A stretch of DNA of 64,000 nt from an uncultured bacterium (GTDB taxonomy: Bacteria > Verrucomicrobiota > Lentisphaeria > Victivallales > UBA1829). The notes under the pieces are model-generated. The model did no database searches. It saw only the letters and a list, made by a program, of their open reading frames with translations, and was not told the origin of the DNA. Shown piece by piece: positions 45,420 through 53,445 of the stretch. The stretch lies in contig CASEYW010000083.1 in the NCBI GenBank assembly GCA_949292215.1, positions 1 to 64,000 on the forward strand. Direction: 5' to 3'. Within the stretch, counting starts at the first letter, position 1, and each line of letters starts with the position of its first letter. The position numbers and the translations under genes were made by a program.

Positions 45420-46394
45420 TTATTTCAGATGTTCCACATACCATTTGACAGCCTGCCGGAGTCCGTTTTCAACGTCGAAGCCGGGAGTGTATCCAAGCAG
45501 CCGCCTGGCTTTGGAGATATCGGCAAGGGAATGGGGGATGTCTCCGGTGCGGTATGGTCCGTGGACAGGTTCCAGAAGTGCAATCTCCGGATCGTATTCC
45601 GAAAGGAACTGTTTCAGAAGGCTGAACAGAGTGTTCAGATCGGTTTCCGTCCCGCAGGCGACATTGTAGACCGTGTTCAGGGCATCTTGGGGGAGGGCGG
45701 CCGCTGCAAGAAGATTTGCCTGTACCACGTTGTCGATAAAGGTGAAATCGCGGGAGGAGGAGCCGTCGCCGTTGATGACGGGCCGTTCATGCCGGAGCAT
45801 CGCGCGGACGAACCGGGGAATGACCGCGGCATAGGCTCCGTCAGGGTCCTGTCTCCGGCCGAAGACGTTGAAATAACGAAGACCGATGCAGTCGATCCCG
45901 TAGAGTTTGTGAAAGACATCCGCGTACAATTCATTGACATATTTTGTGACCGCATACGGCGAAAGCGGCTTTCCAATGTGTTCCTCGACTTTGGGTAAGG
46001 CAGGACTGTCACCGTAAGTGGAACTGCTGGCTGCGTAAATAAACCGTTTTGCGCCGCACTCTCTGGCTGCATTGAGCAGTTTGACGAATCCGCCGATGTT
46101 GACTTCATTCGTCGTGACTGGATCGTTGACGGAGCGGGGAACGGAACCGAGAGCGGCTTCATGAAAGATCAGATCGGCGTTTTCACAGGCGGAGAGACAG
46201 GTCTCATAATCGCGGATGTCGCCGCGGATCAGGCGGAAGTCCGGATGATTCCGGAAGGTTTGGAGATTTTCTTCTTTTCCTGTGGAGAAATTGTCAAGAC
46301 AGACCACCCGCCCGCCTTGTGCAAGGAGGGCTTCGATCAGATTGGAACCGATGAATCCGGCACCGCCGGTGACAAGGATGTTTCTGCCGTTCAT
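45420..46394 (-). CDS. UDP-N-acetylhexosamine 4-epimerase (WbpP/TviC-like)
   Basis: A 324-residue extended short-chain dehydrogenase: NAD-binding GGAGFIGSNL at the N-terminus, and the catalytic SSSTYGDS with Tyr147 and Lys151 in PYAVTK. The segment with SPALPKVEEHIGKPLSPYA resembles WbpP and TviC, which interconvert UDP-GlcNAc and UDP-GalNAc or their uronates. It overlaps the upstream UDP-sugar dehydrogenase by 4 bases (ATGA). The pair probably makes UDP-GalNAcA for a capsule, O-antigen or exopolysaccharide. Confidence 0.9.
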   Translation of the reverse strand: MNGRNILVTGGAGFIGSNLIEALLAQGGRVVCLDNFSTGKEENLQTFRNHPDFRLIRGDIRDYETCLSACENADLIFHEAALGSVPRSVNDPVTTNEVNIGGFVKLLNAARECGAKRFIYAASSSTYGDSPALPKVEEHIGKPLSPYAVTKYVNELYADVFHKLYGIDCIGLRYFNVFGRRQDPDGAYAAVIPRFVRAMLRHERPVINGDGSSSRDFTFIDNVVQANLLAAAALPQDALNTVYNVACGTETDLNTLFSLLKQFLSEYDPEIALLEPVHGPYRTGDIPHSLADISKARRLLGYTPGFDVENGLRQAVKWYVEHLK

Positions 46395-47686
46395 AGCCGT
46401 CCGTCCGAACTTTCTTTTGGTAAAATGCCTTTGATGTCGAAGATCACGCATCCGCGGTTGCGGAAGAGAGCGAAATCCAGGGTCCGGAACTGCCGATGCG
46501 CCACCGCGAGAACAACGGCGGAGTATTCTTCCGGATGAATCCGGGACCGATCGCCGAGAATGGTTTTTCCGTATTCCCGGAGGACTTCCCCGGAATCGGC
46601 CCACGGATCGTGAATGTCGACCAGACAGCCGAAACTTTCGAGTTCGTTGATGATGTCGATTACGCGGGAGTTGCGGATATCGGGACAGTTCTCCTTGAAG
46701 GTCATTCCGAGGATCAGAACCCGTGCCCCGTTGATTGCAAAGCCTTTCCGGATCATGAGTTTGACAAGTTCGGCGGCAACGTAGCGCCCCATGCCGTCAT
46801 TCATCCGGCGTCCGGCGAGAATGACTTCCGGGAGATAGCCAAGTGAGCTTGCCTTGTGTGTCAGATAATAAGGGTCCACTCCGATGCAGTGCCCGCCGAC
46901 GAGTCCCGGAGTAAAGTGCAGAAAGTTCCATTTCGTGCCTGCCGCGTCAAGAACTTCGTGCGTGTCGATTCCCATCAGACGGAAGATTTTGGAAAGCTCG
47001 TTGACGAAGGCAATGTTGATGTCCCGCTGGGAATTTTCAATGACTTTTGCCGCTTCCGCCACTTTCAGGGAGGAGGCTCGGTAGGTACCCGCCGTGATGA
47101 TGGAGGAGTAAAGCGCATTCACCGCATCGGCTGCCTCGGGTGTGGAGCCGCTGGTGATTTTGAGAATCCGGGTCAGCGTATGTTCCTTGTCGCCGGGATT
47201 GATCCGCTCCGGACTGTATCCGCAGAAGAAGTCCCGGTTGAATCTCAGCCCGCTGAACTGTTCAATGACGGGTACGCACTCTTCTTCGGTGCATCCCGGA
47301 TAAACGGTGCTTTCGTAGATGACAAGCGCGCCTTTGCCGATGGAGCGACCGACGGTTTCACTGGCACGGCGGAGCATGGTCAGATCGGGTATATTGCTTT
47401 TGTCCACAGGGGTCGGAACTGTGACGATGTAGACGTCTCTGCCTCTGATCTCCTCCGGGTTCGAGGTAAACGCAAGGCGGGTTGCCGCTTTCAGTTCCTC
47501 CGGCGAGGTTTCAAGTGTATGATCCTGTCCGTCTCTGAGTTCCCGGATGCGTTCCGGTTTCGTGTCAAACCCGACGGTGTTGAATTTTTTCCCGAATTCG
47601 ACAGCAAGTGGAAGTCCCACATACCCAAGCCCGATCAGAGTGATCCGGACCGTGCCATCCTTGATTTTACCGATAAGCTCCCGCAT
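46391..47686 (-). CDS. UDP-N-acetyl-hexosamine 6-dehydrogenase (WbpO/TviB-like)
   Basis: The 431-residue protein is a UDP-sugar dehydrogenase: Rossmann IGLGYVGLPLAVEFG, central dimer helix, and the catalytic Cys267 in GGHCIGVDPYYLT, the version with HCIGVDPYYL that marks N-acetylated substrates (WbpO, TviB, WecC). It oxidises C6 of UDP-GlcNAc or UDP-GalNAc to the uronate in two NAD-dependent steps. Start 47686 has GGAG six bases upstream. It is the first gene of a four-gene minus-strand operon with the epimerase, a phosphoesterase and a permease. Confidence 0.93.
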   Translation of the reverse strand: MRELIGKIKDGTVRITLIGLGYVGLPLAVEFGKKFNTVGFDTKPERIRELRDGQDHTLETSPEELKAATRLAFTSNPEEIRGRDVYIVTVPTPVDKSNIPDLTMLRRASETVGRSIGKGALVIYESTVYPGCTEEECVPVIEQFSGLRFNRDFFCGYSPERINPGDKEHTLTRILKITSGSTPEAADAVNALYSSIITAGTYRASSLKVAEAAKVIENSQRDINIAFVNELSKIFRLMGIDTHEVLDAAGTKWNFLHFTPGLVGGHCIGVDPYYLTHKASSLGYLPEVILAGRRMNDGMGRYVAAELVKLMIRKGFAINGARVLILGMTFKENCPDIRNSRVIDIINELESFGCLVDIHDPWADSGEVLREYGKTILGDRSRIHPEEYSAVVLAVAHRQFRTLDFALFRNRGCVIFDIKGILPKESSDGRL

Positions 47687-47824
47687 GATTTTCTCCATAA
47701 GAAAGATACAAAAAGGTACACTGCGGACGCTGGATTTCAAGCGGGAAAGAGCGCCAATCCGCAGAATTCTTTCAGAAGGTGCACATTTTCTCCGGAAAAA
47801 TTTCCCCTTCCGGAGCGGATCGAC

Positions 47825-47853
47825 TTGAAAAAAATCCTCCGGACTGGCATAGT
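47825..47853 (+). promoter_or_regulatory. Candidate promoter of the deacetylase operon
   Basis: TTGAAA (47825-47830), 17 bases, CATAGT (47848-47853), 40 bases before the first deacetylase ATG. Confidence 0.5.
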
Positions 47854-47892
47854 ATCTCCAACTCATTCATTCAAATCAAGGACGGATTCAAC

Positions 47893-48549
47893 ATGTATCA
47901 AGTGGCGCAGTGTTGGGATGACGGCGTGGTGAACGATATCATCGTGGCGGAAATCTGCAGGAAATACAATGCAAAGGCAACCTTCAATATCAACCCCGGA
48001 TTGCGGGATAAGACAAAACGGAAGTGCGGGTGGAAGTTTCAGGATTTTGATGTCTACGGGCTGGCTCTGGATGAAATGCCCTCCGTTTATGAAGGTTTTC
48101 AGGTCGCTTCCCATACCATGACACATCCGCGTCCGACGCAGATCCCGCTGGAGCAGTTCCGGATGGAGGCTGTCGATGCCCGCAAATACATTGAGGATGT
48201 CTGGCAGCGTGAGGCGCGCGGCTTCGCATGGCCCTGCGGAGATTATAACGACGACTGCATCCGGGTGCTTCGCGAAGAAGGGTTCGCCTACGGTCGGACC
48301 ACCAGGAACGCCGAGATCGTGATCCCGTGCGAAGAACCTATGGCGCTCCCGAGCCACTGTCACTTCCTGAATCCTGATTTCGACCGTATCCGCGAAAAGG
48401 CAAAGAAGACAGGTACGTTTTATTTCTGGGGGCACAGCTATGAGATGAAAGACGATCCCCGGCTCCGCGAACGGTATGAGGCGATCATCCGTGACATCAG
48501 TGCCGATCCGGAGGCAGTCTGGGTCGATGTCATCGACCTTGTCCGATAG
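47893..48549 (+). CDS. Polysaccharide deacetylase-family protein, first tandem copy
   Basis: The 218-residue protein has the NodB-fold signature: CWDDG with catalytic/metal Asp9-Asp10 and SHTMTHP with metal His74 and His78, plus the later GHSYEM histidine. Family-4 carbohydrate esterases remove N- or O-acetyl groups from glycans. There is no signal peptide, so it probably acts in the cytosol, unlike most chitin or peptidoglycan deacetylases. AAGGACGG precedes ATG 47893. A close paralogue follows 14 bases later. The gene is divergent from the UDP-HexNAcA genes, hinting at a joint glycan role. Confidence 0.9.
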   Translation: MYQVAQCWDDGVVNDIIVAEICRKYNAKATFNINPGLRDKTKRKCGWKFQDFDVYGLALDEMPSVYEGFQVASHTMTHPRPTQIPLEQFRMEAVDARKYIEDVWQREARGFAWPCGDYNDDCIRVLREEGFAYGRTTRNAEIVIPCEEPMALPSHCHFLNPDFDRIREKAKKTGTFYFWGHSYEMKDDPRLRERYEAIIRDISADPEAVWVDVIDLVR

Positions 48550-48563
48550 GATGGAGATCGGCG

Positions 48564-49229
48564 ATGTATTTTGCTGCCCAATGCTGGGACGACGGCAATG
48601 TAAACGATCTCCGGATCATGGAACTCTGCCGGAAATACAGGGCGAAGGCAACCTTCAACATCACTCCGGGCCGTTATCGGAAACAGACCCGGACGATTGC
48701 CCGTACCTGGGAAGGATTCGATATCTGGCGTTTTTCCCTGGACGAGATTGCGTCCGTATATGAGGATTTCCCGCTGGCATCGCATACGATGACGCATCCG
48801 CATCCGACACAGATTTCTCCGGAGGAGTTCCGGATGGAGGCTGTCGATGCCCGTAAATACATAGAGGATCTGCGTCAATGCGAAGCGCGCGGTTTTGCGT
48901 GGCCGTTCGGCGAATACAATTCCGCCTGTATTGAAATCCTCCGGGAGGAAGGGTTTGTCTACGGGCGCACCTGTGCGAACACGGACCGGGTGCTTCCCTG
49001 CGGAGAACCGCTTGCCGCTGCAACGAGTACGCACTGGCTGAATCCGGAGTTCGATCTTCGCCTGGAGAAGGCGAAGGCATCCGGTACGTTTTATTTCTGG
49101 GGGCACAGTTACGAGATGAAGGATGACCCCCTGCTGTGGGCGCGTTATGAGGAAATTCTGCGCGCAATCTCTTCGGACCCGGAAGCGGTCTGGGTCGATG
49201 TTGTGGAGCTGTTTCAGAAAAGGAGTTGA
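48564..49229 (+). CDS. Polysaccharide deacetylase-family protein, second tandem copy
   Basis: A 221-residue paralogue of the preceding gene, with the same catalytic residues at the same positions (Asp9-Asp10, His74, His78) and near-identical blocks such as RMEAVDARKYIED and GTFYFWGHSYEMKDDP. The loops between blocks differ, so the two copies may use different acetylated substrates. It also lacks a signal peptide. It is followed by an esterase gene 4 bases later. Confidence 0.9.
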   Translation: MYFAAQCWDDGNVNDLRIMELCRKYRAKATFNITPGRYRKQTRTIARTWEGFDIWRFSLDEIASVYEDFPLASHTMTHPHPTQISPEEFRMEAVDARKYIEDLRQCEARGFAWPFGEYNSACIEILREEGFVYGRTCANTDRVLPCGEPLAAATSTHWLNPEFDLRLEKAKASGTFYFWGHSYEMKDDPLLWARYEEILRAISSDPEAVWVDVVELFQKRS

Positions 49230-49233
49230 GACA

Positions 49234-50010
49234 ATGGCTTTCATTCAATGCAATTTTCATTCGGAATCCCTCGGTATGGCGGCGTCCATGAACGTGGTTC
49301 TGCCGCAGACAACATTTTCCCAGATCGGCATGAAAGGCGTTGTGAACGAAAGCGGAACGCCTGTGCTCTATCTTCTTCATGGACTCTCCGATGATCACAC
49401 TATCTGGATGCGCAGAACCTCCATCGAACGGTATGCCTCCGAACTCGGTCTCGCGGTTGTGATGCCTTGCGTGAACCGGAGTTTCTACAACGATACACCT
49501 GACGGCATGAAGTTCTGGCAGTTCATTTCCCGGGAGCTTCCTGCGCTGGTGCCGACCTTTTTCAATGTCTCCACGAAACGGGAGGATACATTTGTCGCAG
49601 GGCTTTCGATGGGCGGATTCGGTGCATTCAAACTTGCATTGAACTTTCCGGACCGTTTCGCTGCGGCAGCCAGTCTTTCCGGCGCGCTGCGGAACGACTG
49701 GCTGAACAACGGAAACCAGACCTTGTTCGAATTTGATTTCGGTCCGCTGGATAAAATCAAAGGTTCTGCGAACGATCTCTATTTCAAAGCGGAGGAGGTC
49801 GTAAAGAGTGGCGGACCGCGTCCGATGCTCTATCAGGTCTGCGGAACGGAGGATTTCCTCTATCAGGTCAACACGGCGTTTCGCGACCACCTGAAACAGA
49901 TCGGATATGACGCTGTGTTCAAAGAAGGCCCCGGCAATCATTCCTGGGCATTCTGGGATGCTGAAATCCAGCATATTCTCAAATGGCTTCCGATCAGGGG
50001 AAAGCAATGA
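49234..50010 (+). CDS. Alpha/beta-hydrolase esterase (esterase D / tributyrin esterase type)
   Basis: The 258-residue cytosolic protein has an alpha/beta-hydrolase fold with nucleophile Ser125 in AGLSMGG, Asp207 in GTEDF and His236 in GPGNHSW, and the oxyanion region LYLLHGLSDDHTIWM. It belongs to the esterase D group that includes acetyl-ester hydrolases and S-formylglutathione hydrolases. Together with two deacetylase genes it suggests deacylation of glycan fragments. AGGAG lies eight bases before ATG 49234, and the stop overlaps the rsmE start (ATGA). Confidence 0.9.
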   Translation: MAFIQCNFHSESLGMAASMNVVLPQTTFSQIGMKGVVNESGTPVLYLLHGLSDDHTIWMRRTSIERYASELGLAVVMPCVNRSFYNDTPDGMKFWQFISRELPALVPTFFNVSTKREDTFVAGLSMGGFGAFKLALNFPDRFAAAASLSGALRNDWLNNGNQTLFEFDFGPLDKIKGSANDLYFKAEEVVKSGGPRPMLYQVCGTEDFLYQVNTAFRDHLKQIGYDAVFKEGPGNHSWAFWDAEIQHILKWLPIRGKQ

Positions 50011-50699
50011 GTGTCCGGAAGTTCCGCTGCGATCTCCTTGATCTTCCTGCCGGTTCGGTCCTGAAACTGGAACGGGAGGAGGAGAACCATCTCTTTAAAA
50101 TTCTCCGGGCTCTTCCCGGAGACAGAATCGAACTGCTGGATGGAACCGGTTCCATTGCTTCCGCTGAAGTCGTTCCGGGGCGTCAGGTGAAACTGCTTGA
50201 GATACGGAGAATTCCACCACCGGAACGACGAGTGCATCTTTATATTGCTCCGCCCCGCCGCCAGAAGATGGATTCCGTCTTACGGGAAGCCACGGAACTC
50301 GGAGTCTGGCGGATTGTTCCGATGATTTGCGAGTTCAGTGTGTCGGAACCGGATGCCTCTTCCGTTTCCGGACGCTGGAACGATGCAATGTTCGAAGCAT
50401 GCAAGCAGTCGGGGAATCCGTATCTGCCCGGGACGGTTGCACCTTTGCGCTTCTCCGATGCCCTGGAGGAGTGCCGGCAGACTTGTACCACCGTCTATTT
50501 CGGTTCACCGACAGATTCCGTTGAAACGGGGATTCCCGATGGTGACATTGCCTGGTTTGTCGGTCCTGAAGGCGGTTTTTCGGGACAGGAGCTTTCGCAG
50601 CTTGCCGCATTCGGAGCCCGGCCTCTGCGGATTGGACGCTGGATTCTGCGTGTGGAAACAGCCGCTGTTGCCGGAATCGCCCTGCTGCTCTCCCGCTGA
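50007..50699 (+). CDS. rsmE: 16S rRNA m3U1498 methyltransferase
   Basis: RsmE methylates N3 of U1498 in 16S rRNA. The 230-residue protein has the N-terminal PUA-like domain (FRCDLLDLPAGS) and a SPOUT knot with KMDSVLREATELGV, CEFSVSEP and FVGPEGGFSGQEL, then the C-terminal LRIGRWILRVETA. ATG 50007 overlaps the preceding stop (ATGA), coupling it to the esterase gene. It closes the operon before phoB. Confidence 0.95.
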   Translation: MSVRKFRCDLLDLPAGSVLKLEREEENHLFKILRALPGDRIELLDGTGSIASAEVVPGRQVKLLEIRRIPPPERRVHLYIAPPRRQKMDSVLREATELGVWRIVPMICEFSVSEPDASSVSGRWNDAMFEACKQSGNPYLPGTVAPLRFSDALEECRQTCTTVYFGSPTDSVETGIPDGDIAWFVGPEGGFSGQELSQLAAFGARPLRIGRWILRVETAAVAGIALLLSR

Positions 50700-50734
50700 C
50701 TCTGCTTCCGTACCGTCTGTGTTTTTTGGAACAA

Positions 50735-50788
50735 CTAACGAAAATCTAACATTTCTCTGATGCCGGAAACACAAAAGACGGGTATAGT
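50735..50788 (+). promoter_or_regulatory. phoB: Pho-box-like repeats and -10 box upstream of phoB
   Basis: Three heptamers with 11-base phasing, CTAACGA (50735), CTAACAT (50746) and CTGATGC (50757), are separated by 4-base AT-rich spacers. This is the layout of the PHO box (CTGTCAT-4-CTGTCAT). TATAGT (50783-50788) is the -10 box with no good -35, as in PhoB-activated promoters. A fourth half-site at 50768 would be degenerate. Confidence 0.55.
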
Positions 50789-50829
50789 ATACGGAAAAAC
50801 GGAGCCAAACAATTTATGGAGATATTGCT

Positions 50830-51522
50830 ATGAGCAAAGGACGAATTCTTGCAGTGGATGACGAAGAGGATATTCTGACTCTGCTGAAGTACAACCTGGA
50901 ACGGGAAGGGTATTTAGTGGACTGCGTGGAAACCGGTGAGGAGGCGATGGAGCACGTCGCCTCGGTTCGTCCCGATGCGATCCTTCTGGATCTGATGCTC
51001 CCGGGACTTGATGGAATCGAAGTCTGCCGGGAACTCCGGAAGAATCCGGATACGAAAAATATTCCTATCATTATGCTGACTGCGAAAAGCGAGGAGTCCG
51101 ACATGGTCTCCGGACTGGAGGTCGGAGCCGACGATTATATTCCGAAACCGTTCAGTGCCAAGGTGTTGATTGCTCGTTTGCGCGCTCTCCTGCGCCGTTC
51201 TTCAGCGGATGCTTCCGGAGAGGAGGATGAAGTCATCCGCCGCGGAGATTTTCTGCTTGATCTTGGCCGTCGTGAGGCTTCGGTCGGGGGTGAACCGCTG
51301 GATTTGACCTTTACGGAGTTTGAGATTCTGCGTCTTCTGGCGAAGCGGCCCGGTTGGGTTTACAGCCGCAGCCGGATTGTCAATGAGATCAAGGGGTCCG
51401 ATTATCCCGTTACGGAACGTTCTGTGGATGTCCAGATCGTGGGGTTGCGGAAAAAACTTGGTTCCGCCGATCTGATTGAAACGGTCAGAGGAGTCGGCTA
51501 CAAATTCAAAATGCCGCATTGA
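50830..51522 (+). CDS. phoB: Response regulator of the OmpR/PhoB family
   Basis: A 230-residue regulator with a receiver domain (phosphoacceptor Asp54 in LLDLMLPG, acidic DDEED at 10-14, Lys in IPKPF) and a C-terminal winged helix (about 130-228, TFTEFEILRLLAKRPG and ERSVDVQIVGLRKKLG). It pairs with the next gene, a PAS-containing sensor kinase, as PhoB-PhoR do. Pho-box-like repeats upstream suggest autoregulation. No pst or phoU genes are in the window, so PhoB is inferred from layout and the repeats. Confidence 0.9.
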   Translation: MSKGRILAVDDEEDILTLLKYNLEREGYLVDCVETGEEAMEHVASVRPDAILLDLMLPGLDGIEVCRELRKNPDTKNIPIIMLTAKSEESDMVSGLEVGADDYIPKPFSAKVLIARLRALLRRSSADASGEEDEVIRRGDFLLDLGRREASVGGEPLDLTFTEFEILRLLAKRPGWVYSRSRIVNEIKGSDYPVTERSVDVQIVGLRKKLGSADLIETVRGVGYKFKMPH

Positions 51523-51548
51523 CGGCCCCCCCGGAAGGAGACGAGAAA

Positions 51549-53357
51549 ATGGGAAAACGTATTTTCTTTCAGATTTATCCCGGCTTTTTGATCATCATCG
51601 CGTTGACGATCATTCCCACCGCCTGGTTCGCAACCCGGATTTTCCGGGAGTTTCATATCGAAAGTCTGCGGGACGAGGTGCTGGTCCGGGCGAACATGAT
51701 GAATCCCCGTGTTGCAGAAGCCATTGGCAGAAAGGAGTTTGTCGCAACCTGCGAAGCCATCGCGAAAACTGCTGATGCCCGGGTTACGGTCATCAATCCC
51801 AAAGGGAGCGTACTCTACGATTCCGAGGGTGACTATGAATCCATGCCGGACCATTCCGTTGCACGTCCGGAAATGAAAGCCGCTCTGATCGACCATGAAA
51901 ACGGAGTCGCCATCCGCTACAGTTCCACCCTCCTGAAGGATATGCTGTATGCAGCGGAACCGCTTTTCAACACAAAAGGTGAGCTGATTGGCGTATTACG
52001 TCTCTCTCTGCCGGTGGAAACGGTGGATACCAACATTGGAAAACTGAATTTCAAGCTTGGATTCTTTGCATTTTTTCTGGCACTGTTCTCTATGATTCTC
52101 GGCCTGCTGATTTCCCGCCGCCTGAGCCGTCCGATTGAAGACATCCGCCGTGCGGTGGATGTGATGGCGAACGGGAATCTTGACCGGAAAATTCATCCAT
52201 CTTCGAATATTGAGGAGATCAATGCTCTGGCGGATGCCGTGAATTCCCTGGCGGTCCGGCTGAAACTGCGGATCAGCGATATCACCAGCCGAAAGAACGA
52301 ACTCGGCACGATTCTTTCCTCCATGAATGAAGGTGTGATCGCCATTGATTCCAACTTCAAAGTGATTATTGTGAACCGGTCAGCCGCGGAGATCCTCAAT
52401 CTGGATATGGATTCTGCACCGGGACGCACCCTGTATGAGATCCTGCGCAATCCCCGAATGCAGAAGTTCGCTGAGAATGTGCTGGCATCCCGCGAATCCG
52501 AAGAGGAGGAGATGGAGTGTACTTTCGATGAAAAACGCATTCTGGTCATGCGGGGTTCCATCATGATTGACGGGGAGAGCAGCGAGCCTTCCGGAGCAGT
52601 GATCGTAATCGGCGACGTGACCAGGATGCGCCGTCTGGAGGAGATGCGCCGCGACTTTGTCGCGAATGTCTCTCACGAGATCAAAACTCCCGTTACTGCG
52701 ATCAAAGCCTCGGTCGAGACTTTGGAGGAGGCCGGTGCCGATCTTCCGGAACCTCTGCGTAAATTCCTGCGGATTATTGAACGCCATGCCGATCGCCTCG
52801 CGGCTCTGGTCAGCGATGTCCTGAGTATTTCCGCTCTGGAATCCAACTCCTCCACGCAGGGAATGCGCTTCACGTTCAAGAGGGAGGTCCTGTCGGATAT
52901 TCTTTCGACCGCAAAGGAGCTCTGCCGCTCGAAAGCGGAAGCCGCGGGAGTGTCACTGGAACTGGACTGCTCTCCGGATGTTATCGTGTCCGCCGATTCT
53001 TCGCTGCTGGAACAGGCCGTAGTGAATCTGGTGGACAACGCTGTGAAGTACAGTCCTTCCGGCAGCTGTGTGAAGATTTCCGGTACCGGCTGCGCCGATC
53101 ATATTGAGATCCGTGTTACGGACCACGGCTGCGGAATTGATAAAAAAGAGCATGACCGCATTTTCGAGCGCTTCTACCGGGTTGACAAGGCTCGCAGCCG
53201 GAAGCTCGGCGGAACGGGTCTCGGCCTTTCCATTGTGAAGCATATTGTGCTTGCTCATGGCGGTTCGGTGCGTGTGGAATCCGAACCGGGAAAAGGCGCG
53301 GCATTTATCATCGAACTTCCGCTTCCCGAGGCGGTCATGGAGACGTTGGACGCCTGA
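51549..53357 (+). CDS. phoR: Sensor histidine kinase of the PhoR type
   Basis: A 602-residue membrane kinase. Helices at about 8-28 and 168-190 flank a periplasmic sensor domain of about 130 residues; HAMP (about 190-245), PAS (about 260-365), HisKA with the phosphoacceptor His376 in FVANVSHEIKTP, and HATPase with NLVDNAVKYSP, GCGID and GGTGLGLSIV follow. E. coli PhoR lacks such a large periplasmic domain; the layout is nearer to Gram-positive PhoR/WalK kinases. The start has GAAGGAGA seven bases upstream. It partners the response regulator 26 bases upstream and ends at a bidirectional terminator. Confidence 0.9.
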   Translation: MGKRIFFQIYPGFLIIIALTIIPTAWFATRIFREFHIESLRDEVLVRANMMNPRVAEAIGRKEFVATCEAIAKTADARVTVINPKGSVLYDSEGDYESMPDHSVARPEMKAALIDHENGVAIRYSSTLLKDMLYAAEPLFNTKGELIGVLRLSLPVETVDTNIGKLNFKLGFFAFFLALFSMILGLLISRRLSRPIEDIRRAVDVMANGNLDRKIHPSSNIEEINALADAVNSLAVRLKLRISDITSRKNELGTILSSMNEGVIAIDSNFKVIIVNRSAAEILNLDMDSAPGRTLYEILRNPRMQKFAENVLASRESEEEEMECTFDEKRILVMRGSIMIDGESSEPSGAVIVIGDVTRMRRLEEMRRDFVANVSHEIKTPVTAIKASVETLEEAGADLPEPLRKFLRIIERHADRLAALVSDVLSISALESNSSTQGMRFTFKREVLSDILSTAKELCRSKAEAAGVSLELDCSPDVIVSADSSLLEQAVVNLVDNAVKYSPSGSCVKISGTGCADHIEIRVTDHGCGIDKKEHDRIFERFYRVDKARSRKLGGTGLGLSIVKHIVLAHGGSVRVESEPGKGAAFIIELPLPEAVMETLDA

Positions 53358-53390
53358 TCCCCGCAGAGTTTTCAAAAAAGAGAGAAGAAA

Positions 53391-53430
53391 AAAACGGACG
53401 TCGTACGATACGGCGTCCGTTTTTTTTTAC
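53391..53430. terminator. Bidirectional terminator between phoR and the esterase gene
   Basis: ACGGACG (53394-53400) pairs with CGTCCGT (53414-53420). A T-run follows on the plus strand and A-run precedes it, so it can end phoR from one side and the convergent esterase gene from the other. Confidence 0.9.
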
Positions 53431-53445
53431 AGTTGGTACGGAGGA

